Assembly: GCF_002135375.1 (NCBI RefSeq)
Contig: NZ_NEGH01000003.1
Location: 62,001 to 126,000 of the forward strand
DNA length: 64,000 bases
From: Acinetobacter sp. ANC 4558
Lineage (GTDB): Bacteria > Pseudomonadota > Gammaproteobacteria > Pseudomonadales > Moraxellaceae
Reading direction: 5' to 3'
Both the position numbers and the translations under genes were made by a program. Below are positions 36,701 through 44,807 of this stretch, piece after piece (the first letter of the stretch is position 1; each line of letters begins with the position of its first letter). The notes beneath the pieces are model-generated. The model was not told where the DNA came from. It saw only the letters and a program-made list of their open reading frames with translations, and made no database searches.

Positions 36701-37197
36701 CAATGTTGTTTGACTATACGAGTCATACACAAAGTAGTGAAGTAAAGTTTGTTTTAGATTTACAAGCTTTTATCAATACACCAGATGCTAATGATGTTTT
36801 GAAAGATTATGAACTCTATTTGTTGCGTAATGCTGATAATAAGTATCGTGGATTGGGTTTTGCTTTAGCTGGTAATTTTTACCCTGACTTTTTATTGTGG
36901 TTAGTGAATAAACAAACAGGGCAACAATATTTAACTTTAGTTGATCCTAAAGGCATCAGAAATATGAATCATGACGATGCTAAAATTGAGTTCTATAAAG
37001 AGATCAAAAATATTGAGGTTAAGCTTGAACATTCTGACTTAACATTAAATAGTTTTATTTTATCTATTACACCAATGAGAGATATTCTGAATAATACTCT
37101 TTCTGAGGAAGAATTTGCTGAAAAGAATGTCTTATTTATGGTAGGCAATGGTACAGTTTATCTTGGACAGATGTTGAAAAAAATACTCCAGCTTTAA
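33775..37197 (+). CDS. Res-like DEAD/DEAH helicase with a C-terminal nuclease-like domain
   Basis: This 1140-aa SF2 ATPase resembles type III restriction Res subunits. Motif I is GYWNATGSGKTLLMH (about 167-181), motif II LVLIDEGHRGTSS (DEGH rather than DEAH, near 276), motif V/VI-like segment ENLFGRGVRLKG appears as QIIQLFGRGVRLKG. Near the C-terminus FYPDFLLWL and YLTLVDPKG (about 1035-1060) fit the D and D-x-K of a PD-(D/E)xK nuclease. It starts with GTG 6 bases after the methylase stop. Its own stop codon lies in the loop of the terminator hairpin at 37181-37212. With the Mod-like neighbour it should form the restriction pair. Confidence 0.85.
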   Translation: MAKAPQAKTKAVKVNFHEQLILNKWLWSKFNPNRLEGMKQQLDYPQFEGIEYEGDNAGQTKFFSVISNTLFNKQVVDIDVLRRYDLNIVKHWQKITEQRNEIEGHVLNLKYFQYLSLLFTELYLDQYFNHQAVMLNELNVELEQYNDDQKIDADQFQQYLPEDLNKIGYWNATGSGKTLLMHVNILQYLDYFQNQNGDSTYPDQIILLTPNEGLSEQHLRELTDSGFQATLFDKQKSRNSLYRDEIQIIDMNKLSDTDGDKTVATMSLEGKNLVLIDEGHRGTSSSAGAWMERRDILTKDGFSFEYSATFGQAVSKADNVYKRFEDAKKQKAKMLYGVAINKLTEEQKKNIQLDDLEQQKYRREALREVYAKSILFDYSYKYFYADGYGKEVNILNMKEYHEDDERNLYLTACLLSFYQQQYLFKKNQAKLAKFNIEKPLWVFVGNKVNDDDSDILAIVKFLADFLDASRKSKVIGWLNDLITNTSRLVDTKGINIFANRFAPLHGQNVTDLYQDILKSFFNATTNQRLNVVRITANKGELRLQVGESTPFAVINVGDEKGLYDNCEESSKTHYLNARTDDFAESLFPTLNNDDSETHLLIGSRKFTEGWSSWRVSTMGLLNMGTGEGAQIIQLFGRGVRLKGENFSLKRTPREIYSKAEYKGMHLDLMQTINIFGLRADYMEKFRDYLNDEGIILNQDLVTLDFPTNKIKAPRLKTLTLKDGYKDNQANGFKAQLKLSMFKIPKQYEGKIKKPFVVLDLYPRLQAFHTDKSKRQTDVKDKRQEHEISPKIMCMFDFDEIYLKLQQYKFQRGYSNLQLNVDDLQEFCLRRIKSSMEDWYKLLIDRSELSSDVGGIKKQQAILTELLQSYMDKFYHAIKNAYEGQFYEVTEFSLDDKDLPVQICEQYTLTAKEGKNNEAQEVFDRLETLKELVSKGDVEKLVPWKEDGSFRAITFDRHLFYPLLDKKDESLPFTWSPMLFDYTSHTQSSEVKFVLDLQAFINTPDANDVLKDYELYLLRNADNKYRGLGFALAGNFYPDFLLWLVNKQTGQQYLTLVDPKGIRNMNHDDAKIEFYKEIKNIEVKLEHSDLTLNSFILSITPMRDILNNTLSEEEFAEKNVLFMVGNGTVYLGQMLKKILQL

Positions 37198-37212
37198 GCT
37201 GGAGTATTTTTT
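37181..37212 (+). terminator. Terminator enclosing the res stop codon
   Basis: AAATACTCCAGCTT and AAGCTGGAGTATTT form a 14-bp stem followed by T. The TAA of the upstream gene (37195-37197) is in the tip of the hairpin. The next gene therefore needs its own promoter. Confidence 0.9.
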
Positions 37213-37263
37213 ATGATTATTTTTTTAATTAAATTCGTTAATTGGATGCTATATTTAGGGGTA

Positions 37264-39150
37264 ATGATGTCAGGACTATATGAAAAGCCATTAACAATAA
37301 AAGAAGCTGTAAATGCTATTCAAACGAATGATTTTTTATTGCCAGCGATTCAAAGAAAATTTGTTTGGACAAGTAATCAAATTTGTCAGTTATTTGATTC
37401 AATCCTTAGAGGATATCCAATAAACTCATTTATGATGTGGGAAATTACTGATGAAGATATTAAGAAAAACTATAAATTTTATGAGTTTTTAACAAGATAT
37501 TGTCAAAGATTTAATGAGGAAAATCCTCACATCGAAATTAATGCGAGCAGTAAGAATTTTAAGGCAATTATTGATGGTCAGCAAAGATTGACATCATTGT
37601 ATATTGGTCTATGTAGTACTTATGCTTATAAGCAACCTAGAGTTTGGTGGCCAACAGCTTATGATGAAACTATATTGCCATCTCGTAAATTATATTTAGA
37701 TTTATCTCAGCCTTTAGATAATGAAGAATCTATGATGTATTATAATTTTAAGTTTTTAACTGATGTTCAATTTAAGCAATTGGATCAGGCACATATAAAA
37801 AAATGGTTATGTCTACATGATGTATTAAATATGCCAAATGTAGATTTGGCTGATGCAATATTAAAAGTTGTTTTTCCTGAGTTAGCACGTAGAAATTTAT
37901 CGACAAATAGTTTTGCTTCGGAAACTCTTTTGAAGTTATATATGGCCATTCATAAAGAGCAATTAATTCATTATTTTAATGAAAAAAGTCAAGAGGTTGA
38001 TCATGTGTTAGATGTTTTTATTCGGACAAATAGTGGTGGTACAAAACTAGCTTTTTCTGATTTATTAATGTCTATTGCTGTGGCAAATTGGAATGGTGAT
38101 TTTAGAAAAGAAATAGAAAATCTCACAAACTGGATTTATCAGTCCCAAGATTTGGGGTTTTATATCGAACGGGACTGGATATTAAAAACAGCATTAATGC
38201 TCATTGATGAAGATGTCCGCTTTAAAGTAAAAAATTTTACTGCTGAAAGAGTTCAAGAAATACAAACTCAATGGGATAATATTAAAGATTGTATAAAAGA
38301 AACATTTAAGTTAGTTAGAAAATTTGGAGTAAACTCACAATCTTTAACATCTAAAAATGCTGTGATACCAATTTGTTATTACTTATACCATAAGCATGAT
38401 CAAAATGGGAATCCATTATATTTAACAATTAATGATTTATCGAAACAAACTGAGCAAAGAGAAAAAATTAGTCAATGGTTTTATATGGTATTGCTCAAAG
38501 GCATCTTCGGCGGGCAAGCTGATTCTATTATTTCAAGTATGCGAAAAGTTATAAAATCTAATATGTCAGAGCCTTTGTTTCCTCTCAGTCAAATTATAAA
38601 AGCTTATGAAGCAACAAATAAAGATTTAAGATTTGATGATGTATATATAGAAAATATATTAAATATCCAATATGGAGAAGCTCGTTGTAGAACAGTTTTA
38701 CATCTATTATTTCCTGAGCTAAAAGCAACAGAAAATTTTCATATTGACCACTTACATCCAAAAGCAAATTTCACTAAAAAAAATATAGGAAATTTAATAA
38801 ATCATACAGATGAGCAGAGGAAATTCTACTTGAATCCTAATCATTGGAACTCTATTTCAAACTTGCATTTGCTAAATGATTCATTAAATCTTTCAAAAAG
38901 TGATCAGTCTTTAGATGTGTGGATTAATAATAATACATGTGGTTTTACAAGTAGAGATTTACTCATTGATGATTCTGTCTCTCTAAGTTTTACATGTTTT
39001 GAGGATTTTTATAATGCTAGAAGAAAAGTATTAAAGCAAAGATTTAAAGAGAGAGTATTTGTATTAGAGGATCAAAGTGGATTGTCTTCAGTTATTTTAA
39101 GTGAAGATGAGCTAGATGATTTAGAAGTTGAAGATAGTAGTATGGTTTGA
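37264..39150 (+). CDS. GmrSD-type DUF262 defence protein with C-terminal HNH-like domain
   Basis: This 628-aa protein has the DUF262 (GmrS) ParB-like nucleotide-hydrolase part: LPAIQRKFVWTSNQICQLFD, FKAIIDGQQRLTSLYIGL (DGQQR-TS) and VFIRTNSGGTKLAFSDLL. The C-terminal DUF1524-like (GmrD) part has HIDHLHPKANFT and WNSISNLHLLNDSLNLSKS, a His-Me finger nuclease layout. GmrSD proteins cut phage DNA carrying modified bases. A longer frame begins at 37213 inside the T run of the terminator, so I take ATG 37264, which follows TTAGGGGTA. Strong terminators lie on both sides, making it a free-standing unit in the cargo. Confidence 0.85.
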   Translation: MMSGLYEKPLTIKEAVNAIQTNDFLLPAIQRKFVWTSNQICQLFDSILRGYPINSFMMWEITDEDIKKNYKFYEFLTRYCQRFNEENPHIEINASSKNFKAIIDGQQRLTSLYIGLCSTYAYKQPRVWWPTAYDETILPSRKLYLDLSQPLDNEESMMYYNFKFLTDVQFKQLDQAHIKKWLCLHDVLNMPNVDLADAILKVVFPELARRNLSTNSFASETLLKLYMAIHKEQLIHYFNEKSQEVDHVLDVFIRTNSGGTKLAFSDLLMSIAVANWNGDFRKEIENLTNWIYQSQDLGFYIERDWILKTALMLIDEDVRFKVKNFTAERVQEIQTQWDNIKDCIKETFKLVRKFGVNSQSLTSKNAVIPICYYLYHKHDQNGNPLYLTINDLSKQTEQREKISQWFYMVLLKGIFGGQADSIISSMRKVIKSNMSEPLFPLSQIIKAYEATNKDLRFDDVYIENILNIQYGEARCRTVLHLLFPELKATENFHIDHLHPKANFTKKNIGNLINHTDEQRKFYLNPNHWNSISNLHLLNDSLNLSKSDQSLDVWINNNTCGFTSRDLLIDDSVSLSFTCFEDFYNARRKVLKQRFKERVFVLEDQSGLSSVILSEDELDDLEVEDSSMV

Positions 39151-39162
39151 AGTATGTGAAAT

Positions 39163-39193
39163 AAAAGGCAGTGATATTAGCCACTGCCTTTTT
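39163..39193 (+). terminator. Terminator after the GmrSD-type gene
   Basis: AAAAGGCAGTG-ATATTAGC-CACTGCCTTTTT; a perfect 11-bp stem with a T run. Confidence 0.9.
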
Positions 39194-39451
39194 AACACGG
39201 GGTAAATTGGGGTTAAAATCTAGTACTTCAATTTTTATAATGGCTAGATTGCATTAGGTATTTGGGGTGAGTTCAATTGCCACCACCTCAGAATCCCCAC
39301 CTACACTAGTCTCTAAAAATATAAGTAAATAGATTATTTGTATTAAGAATAACAATAACTTATGATTATTAATTAGTTATTAGTAAATTTTAATTATTAT
39401 AAATTAAATATTTATTAAAAATCAATATTTTAATATTTTTGAAATGATAGG
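39194..39451 (+). promoter_or_regulatory. AT-rich promoter region of the DUF4011 helicase gene
   Basis: No gene is present. The second half (39310-39445) is almost pure A/T with many TTATTA words, a typical foreign promoter region that H-NS-like proteins silence. GATAGGGTGG precedes a cluster of GTG codons (39452, 39458, 39461) that could each start the next gene. No precise -35/-10 pair can be assigned. Confidence 0.4.
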
Positions 39452-42400
39452 GTGGTAGTGGTGGAAAAAGAAGCACAACAGGATATTAAAAAATATTCCA
39501 TGCAGATCGATTCTACTTCAGCGTTGAACCTAGTTTTACAGCAGAATTCGGTTGCTCTGATTCGAGAAATTCTCGTATCTTCGAAAGAGGTACTCTCTAG
39601 CTCCCGCATTATTATTAGGTCGAATCCTGAATATTTTAAAGAACATGTGATTAATATTGCTTATTTGGATGCGGATCAAACATTAGCACTAGAAAAGCCG
39701 AAACTTGTTTTTGATATTCAGTTTTTACAAGAACTACCTGAGAATTTAAAAGGGCAAATCGAAATTATCTGGTTGACAGATCAAGATCAAATTTTGGATG
39801 ATAAAGTGATTGAGATTGATTTGCTGACAGTTGACACATGGGGCGGTGAACGCCAGCCTATTGAGCTCCTTGCCAGTTTCTCACAGCCAAATGCTACTGC
39901 TCTCAGCCCTGTTTTAGTCAGTGCAAGTGAAATATTAAAAAGTAATAATGCAGGATCATTAAATGGATATCAGGATCGTGACAGAGATTCTGTTGTATCG
40001 CAGTTACAGGCTATATGGGAAGCTCTACTTCAGCAAAACCTTCATTACATCGTAAACCCAGCAAGTTTTATTAAATCAGGACAGCGCATACGCCTACCAA
40101 AACAAATTTTTGATGAGAAATTGGCGTGCTGTTTAGATACCACATTATTGTTTAGTGCATTAGCTGAGCAAGTTGGTCTTGATACATTAATTGTGGTTGA
40201 AGAAGGACATTCTTACCTAGGGGTATGGTTGAATGAAACTCCTAATGTAGATCTCATCATAGATGATATCCAATCATTAAGAAAAAGATACGATCTTGGC
40301 GAGGTGGTCTTCATAGAGACCACATTGCTCACCCAACAAGCTAAATTTACTGCTGCACTCGAAACTGCTAAACAATATATTAAAGATGAAACCCGTCAAC
40401 ATAAATTTTATCTTGCAATTGATGTGCGGCAATCTCGCTTACGTGGTATTAAACCGCTCTCTATTCACCACGAAAAGAAAAACCATTTGGATCACTCTGA
40501 GATCGAATGGAGTGCAGCATCAATTCCTGTATATGAAGTTGATCAACCTGTTGAAACAAAAACGACACGTGTTGATCGCTGGTTGAGAAGGTTGTTAGAT
40601 TTAAGTCTTCGTAATAAGTTATTAAATTTTAAAGATAATCGCTATAGCATACCTTTGCACTGTTCAGAAATGACGTTAGCAAACTTAGAAGATGCATTAG
40701 CAAACCAAGAAGGGTTTCTGTTTAAAAGTGTAGATAGTATTTCACTGAAAGATGTTCAACGAGATAATGAAAAAAAGCATATCAATCAGTATGTAGATGA
40801 GAATCTATCTAGAAAGTTATTATTTAGCCCACTTGAGACCCAAGTATTAGAAAAACGTTTAATCGAAGTATATCGAGCGTCACGAACAGCATTAGAAGAA
40901 GGTGGAGCGAATACTTTATTTCTTGCAATTGGTTTTCTTGAATGGAAAGAGTCGGAGCGCTCTAAAAAAACTTACAGAGCACCATTATTATTGATACCTG
41001 TGCAAATTACGCGTGAAACTGCAAAAACTGGGTATCGGTTATTTATGTATGATGATGAGCCTCGTTTTAATGCCACGCTGTTACAGCTATTAAGACAGGA
41101 TTTTGAGCTCGATATAGCAGGGCTAAATCCATTGCCAACGGATGATGCTGGTCTAGATGTAAATAAAATTTTGCATATTGTACGTAAAGCTATTGTCAAT
41201 ATTGCAGGGTGGGAAGTAAAAGCTGAGGCTGCTATAGGGCAATTCTCATTTTCAAAATACTTAATGTGGCTAGATCTAAATACACGTCTAGAAGAATTAA
41301 AAAATCAGCCAGTCGTCAATCATCTGATTGAAACGCCAAGAGAGCCTTTCATTAAGCAAGATGAGTTTCCTCAGTCAGAGAAACTTGATCAAGCTTATCA
41401 ACCTCAACAGTTATTTACTCCTCTGTCATCCGACTCATCTCAGCTGTCTGCAGTGATGTCAGCAGCTTTAGGTAGAACTTTTGTCTTATCAGGGCCACCG
41501 GGAACAGGTAAATCTCAGACCATTACCAACATGATTTCTCAATGTTTAGCGGATGGGAAGTCTGTACTTTTTGTATCGGAAAAAATGGCTGCTTTAGATG
41601 TAGTATATAGACGACTAACTCAGGTTGGGCTTAGTGAGCTTTGTTTGCAGTTGCACTCATCAAAAGCTCAAAAGATGGAAGTTTTAGATCAGTTAAGAGA
41701 ACGTGCTCAAAAAAATAACGATCCGTACTTTCTCACCAATCAAGCTAAAAATACAGACTGGAAAAAACTTTCTGATCGATTAGTCCAAACCCGTGATGAA
41801 TTAAACCTACATGTAAAAAATTTACATAGCCAGCATCAGATAGGCTGGAGTCTATATACTGCGATGAGTGATGAGTTGCGTTATCGTGAAACGCTAACCT
41901 TACGCTTGCCTGATATTGATATTGCCAATTTAACAGCTGAAAAGCGTGAAGAGTTAAATCAAATTGTTGTACAGGCTGTGAATCAACGTCAATTAGTGTC
42001 TTCAAATATGGTCGAAGAGCTAGAAGGCTTTGGTGAGGGTTTATCTGAACAAGTCTGGACATTAGCATGGCAAGAAGAGTATCAGCATGTACAAGATCAG
42101 ATTGGGATTCAAGTCAACAATGTAAATAACTTAATACATGAATGGAATGAAGCTTTTGGCTTCACTCAAAAAGCAAACTTAAATGAAATCAAAAAATATT
42201 TTAAGGTGTTTCATTCAATTGTAGGTTTAGTTCAGCGCACTGATCTAAAACTGCTTGGGTATATTAAGGAGGTTGATCTTAATACCATTCGTCGTTGTAA
42301 GAATTTAGTTGAAGACCTGAATGGGCAACGTTCTAAACTTGTAGGGCAATATAATGATGAAATATATAAGGTAGAATTAGATCAGCTGATGTTTAAATGG

Positions 42401-44611
42401 CGTGAAGCTGAGTCTAAGATTTTTCCATTTTCATGGTTTGCTAAGTTTCAGCTTAGAAACCTGATGAAAATATATCAAGTCAATTCGAATCGCCTTACAG
42501 CACTTGCAGTTGCTCATGATCTGCCAATTTTACAGCAGATTCAAAAGCAACAAAGAGAATTCTCTGAAATAGAAAATCAATGCTCGAATCAATTCGGGGA
42601 GTATTGGCAAGGTGAAAATACACCTTGGCAAACATTTGAAGATGCTTTCAATCAGTGGCAAGAATTTAAAAGAATTATTGCTAGTAATCTAGAGGATAAA
42701 GCAACTTTATTCAAAGCGCTGGAATTTAGTAAAACCCATAGTTTGGATGAGCTATCTTCTCATGTACAACAATTGGAAGTTTTGTTGGATAAGTTGCTTA
42801 ATGATCATCAATTACAGCCTGACAAAGAACGTACCTCATATGGAGATATTGACTTTGAGGATATTCTTTTCAGACAGCAACAGTTGCAACGTTCAAATAA
42901 ATCTTGGCGAAATTGGCTGAATTGGCAAGTTATTAAGAATAGGTTATTTAAAGAAGGCCTCAAGCCTTTGGCTCTTGAATTGTTGAAGGAGGAAAGAGAT
43001 CCTGATACGGCTTTAAAAATGTTAAATATAAACTTAGCTCGACAGTGGATTGTCTATCAATTTAGTAAACATCCTGAGCTTAATCAGTTTAATAGTGATG
43101 AGCATGAGCAAAAAATACAGTCTTTTGCAGAACAAGATAGAGCGCACCAGTTAGCAGCGAGTCAGGAAATCATTCACCGTTGGAATAAGATTTTTAGTGA
43201 GCAAGATAAATATAAGGTGCAATGGACTTTACTAAATAAGGAATTAGGCAAAAAGCGTCGACATTTACCAGTTCGTGAACTGATGAGACAGATTCCAGAT
43301 GTACTTGTTGGACTTAAGCCATGCTTGCTTATGAGTCCTTTATCGGTCGCTCAATATCTTGATACTCAAGCAAAGTTCGATGTAGTAATTTTTGATGAAG
43401 CATCACAAATTCCAGTTTGGGACGCAATTGGGGCACTCGCAAGAGGAAAACAGTCCATTGTTGTAGGTGATAATAAACAAATGCCTCCGACAAGCTTTTT
43501 CGGAAAAGGTGATTCGGATGAGGAAGTTGATGAGGAAATAACTGAGGATTTAGAAAGCATTTTGGATGAATGTCTTGCTGCTCAATTACCAGAGCTAGCT
43601 TTAAATTGGCATTATCGCAGTCGCTATGAAAGTCTGATTCAATTTAGTAATCATAAATACTACAAAGGTGGGTTATTTACATTTCCTGCACCTGTAGCGA
43701 AAGATACAGCGATACAGTTGCATATGGTCGATGGAGTTTATGATAAAGGTGATACGCGTACAAATTTAGGTGAAGCTAAAGCAATTGTAGAGTTTATTAT
43801 TCATCATCTGAAATCACAGCTTGGTCAAAATAGCCCTTTAACTCTTGGTGTTGTCACCTTCAATATGACACAACAGAAGTTAATTGAGGATTTACTCGAT
43901 AATGAATTGGCAAAATATCCTGAATTAGAAGCGCTTAGCAAAGCTGGTATTGAACCGCTCTTTGTGAAAAATTTAGAGAATGTACAAGGTGATGAAAGGG
44001 ATATTATTATCTTCTCAATTACCTATGCCAAAGATCAAGATGGTCGGTTATCAATGAACTTTGGTGCATTGAATCGTCAAGGAGGACAGCGGCGTTTAAA
44101 TGTGGCAATTACTCGTGCTAGGCAGGGTTTGCATGTTTTCTCTGCCTTGAGTCCTGAGGAAATTAATTTAGCACGTACCAATAGTGAAGGCGTTAAAGAT
44201 CTAAAAGACTTCCTCATCTTTGCTCGAAATGGACAACTGCATTTGAGTGAAGTTGATCATAAGAAAAAGCAGATGAAAAAAGAGTTTATACAATATCTTC
44301 AACTTAAGCTTCAAGAGCTTGGTTGGAATGCTGATCTTAGTGTTGGGCATGGTGAAAGTGGTGTCGATCTAGCTATCAGGGATGATCAAAGAGCTGGTAA
44401 TTACTTGGCAGGTATCATTGTTGATGGAGAAGGGTATGCTCAAGCAGCAACAGCAAGAGATCGGGATCAGCTTCGACCAATTGTCTTGAAGGGATTAGGC
44501 TGGGAAACGATTTCAGTTTGGAGTGTAGATTGGTGGTTGAATCCTGAAGATAACTTAAATAAGCTCGACCAAAACATAAAAATTATTGAATCAGAAAAAA
44601 GAGTTGCTTAA
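39452..44611 (+). CDS. Giant DUF4011-type SF1 helicase with terminal Vsr-like nuclease
   Basis: The ~1719-aa protein has several parts: a beta-rich N-terminus; a transglutaminase-like segment CCLDTTLLFSALAEQVGLDT with VEEGHSYLGVWL (about 225-275); the DUF4011 start RWLRRLLDLSLRNKLLNFKD (near 380); SF1 motif I LSGPPGTGKSQTITNM (about 677-692); motif II DVVIFDEASQIPVWDA (near 1312) and motif III IVVGDNKQMPPTSFF; motif VI RRLNVAITRARQGLHV; and a C-terminal REase_MTES_1575/Vsr-like nuclease (about 1615-1705). Such proteins occur in anti-phage loci. The GTG start is uncertain by a few codons. Two tiny overlapping frames follow it by 14 bases. Confidence 0.85.
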   Translation: MVVVEKEAQQDIKKYSMQIDSTSALNLVLQQNSVALIREILVSSKEVLSSSRIIIRSNPEYFKEHVINIAYLDADQTLALEKPKLVFDIQFLQELPENLKGQIEIIWLTDQDQILDDKVIEIDLLTVDTWGGERQPIELLASFSQPNATALSPVLVSASEILKSNNAGSLNGYQDRDRDSVVSQLQAIWEALLQQNLHYIVNPASFIKSGQRIRLPKQIFDEKLACCLDTTLLFSALAEQVGLDTLIVVEEGHSYLGVWLNETPNVDLIIDDIQSLRKRYDLGEVVFIETTLLTQQAKFTAALETAKQYIKDETRQHKFYLAIDVRQSRLRGIKPLSIHHEKKNHLDHSEIEWSAASIPVYEVDQPVETKTTRVDRWLRRLLDLSLRNKLLNFKDNRYSIPLHCSEMTLANLEDALANQEGFLFKSVDSISLKDVQRDNEKKHINQYVDENLSRKLLFSPLETQVLEKRLIEVYRASRTALEEGGANTLFLAIGFLEWKESERSKKTYRAPLLLIPVQITRETAKTGYRLFMYDDEPRFNATLLQLLRQDFELDIAGLNPLPTDDAGLDVNKILHIVRKAIVNIAGWEVKAEAAIGQFSFSKYLMWLDLNTRLEELKNQPVVNHLIETPREPFIKQDEFPQSEKLDQAYQPQQLFTPLSSDSSQLSAVMSAALGRTFVLSGPPGTGKSQTITNMISQCLADGKSVLFVSEKMAALDVVYRRLTQVGLSELCLQLHSSKAQKMEVLDQLRERAQKNNDPYFLTNQAKNTDWKKLSDRLVQTRDELNLHVKNLHSQHQIGWSLYTAMSDELRYRETLTLRLPDIDIANLTAEKREELNQIVVQAVNQRQLVSSNMVEELEGFGEGLSEQVWTLAWQEEYQHVQDQIGIQVNNVNNLIHEWNEAFGFTQKANLNEIKKYFKVFHSIVGLVQRTDLKLLGYIKEVDLNTIRRCKNLVEDLNGQRSKLVGQYNDEIYKVELDQLMFKWREAESKIFPFSWFAKFQLRNLMKIYQVNSNRLTALAVAHDLPILQQIQKQQREFSEIENQCSNQFGEYWQGENTPWQTFEDAFNQWQEFKRIIASNLEDKATLFKALEFSKTHSLDELSSHVQQLEVLLDKLLNDHQLQPDKERTSYGDIDFEDILFRQQQLQRSNKSWRNWLNWQVIKNRLFKEGLKPLALELLKEERDPDTALKMLNINLARQWIVYQFSKHPELNQFNSDEHEQKIQSFAEQDRAHQLAASQEIIHRWNKIFSEQDKYKVQWTLLNKELGKKRRHLPVRELMRQIPDVLVGLKPCLLMSPLSVAQYLDTQAKFDVVIFDEASQIPVWDAIGALARGKQSIVVGDNKQMPPTSFFGKGDSDEEVDEEITEDLESILDECLAAQLPELALNWHYRSRYESLIQFSNHKYYKGGLFTFPAPVAKDTAIQLHMVDGVYDKGDTRTNLGEAKAIVEFIIHHLKSQLGQNSPLTLGVVTFNMTQQKLIEDLLDNELAKYPELEALSKAGIEPLFVKNLENVQGDERDIIIFSITYAKDQDGRLSMNFGALNRQGGQRRLNVAITRARQGLHVFSALSPEEINLARTNSEGVKDLKDFLIFARNGQLHLSEVDHKKKQMKKEFIQYLQLKLQELGWNADLSVGHGESGVDLAIRDDQRAGNYLAGIIVDGEGYAQAATARDRDQLRPIVLKGLGWETISVWSVDWWLNPEDNLNKLDQNIKIIESEKRVA

Positions 44612-44625
44612 CTAAGGAGAATATA

Positions 44626-44741
44626 ATGGGTTTATCTGTTCAAAATATTGCATTCAAGGTATGAAAACGGACGTTGAGGAAAATGAAGTTTCTTTTGCCG
44701 CAAAAGCAGATGTCATAGTAGAAATTCAGTGGGGATGTTGA
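44626..44741 (+). pseudogene. Small gene tail in two overlapping frames
   Basis: ATG 44626 follows a good AAGGAG site and encodes MGLSVQNIAFKV, stopping at 44664. A second frame starts at 44661 within that stop (ATGA overlap) and encodes MKTDVEENEVSFAAKADVIV then EIQWGC, stopping at 44741. A one-base change would fuse them into a single ~38-aa protein. It could be a frameshifted remnant of a longer neighbour or a coupled pair of micro-proteins. It lies 14 bases past the helicase gene and before a large inverted repeat. Confidence 0.35.
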
Positions 44742-44750
44742 AGGTTTGTA

Positions 44751-44800
44751 AGCATCCGCTGAACCCCGTTAAAACTTTGCGATGGGGTTCATCGGATGCT
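44751..44800. repeat. 17-bp near-perfect inverted repeat at the cargo end
   Basis: AGCATCCGCTGAACCCC (44751-44767) pairs with GGGGTTCATCGGATGCT (44784-44800) with one mismatch, loop 16 bases. There is no T run. It lies between the convergent DUF4011 unit and the Fic gene, so a bidirectional terminator or a worn mobile-element end are both possible. Confidence 0.6.
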
Positions 44801-44807
44801 CACCTAT

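Noticed and set aside
25948-37197. Canonical DISARM
   Set aside because: No DUF1998 (drmB), drmA or phospholipase D (drmC) protein is encoded near. Only the SNF2 and methylase parts resemble DISARM.
30604-37197. Plain type III restriction-modification
   Set aside because: Mod and Res are far longer on the Mod side than usual, and the SNF2 gene sits directly upstream. I leave this as a close alternative rather than the main call.
37213-37263. Upstream extension of the GmrSD-type gene
   Set aside because: The extra start lies in the T run of the terminator hairpin and the extra residues are a random hydrophobic run. ATG 37264 has the better site.
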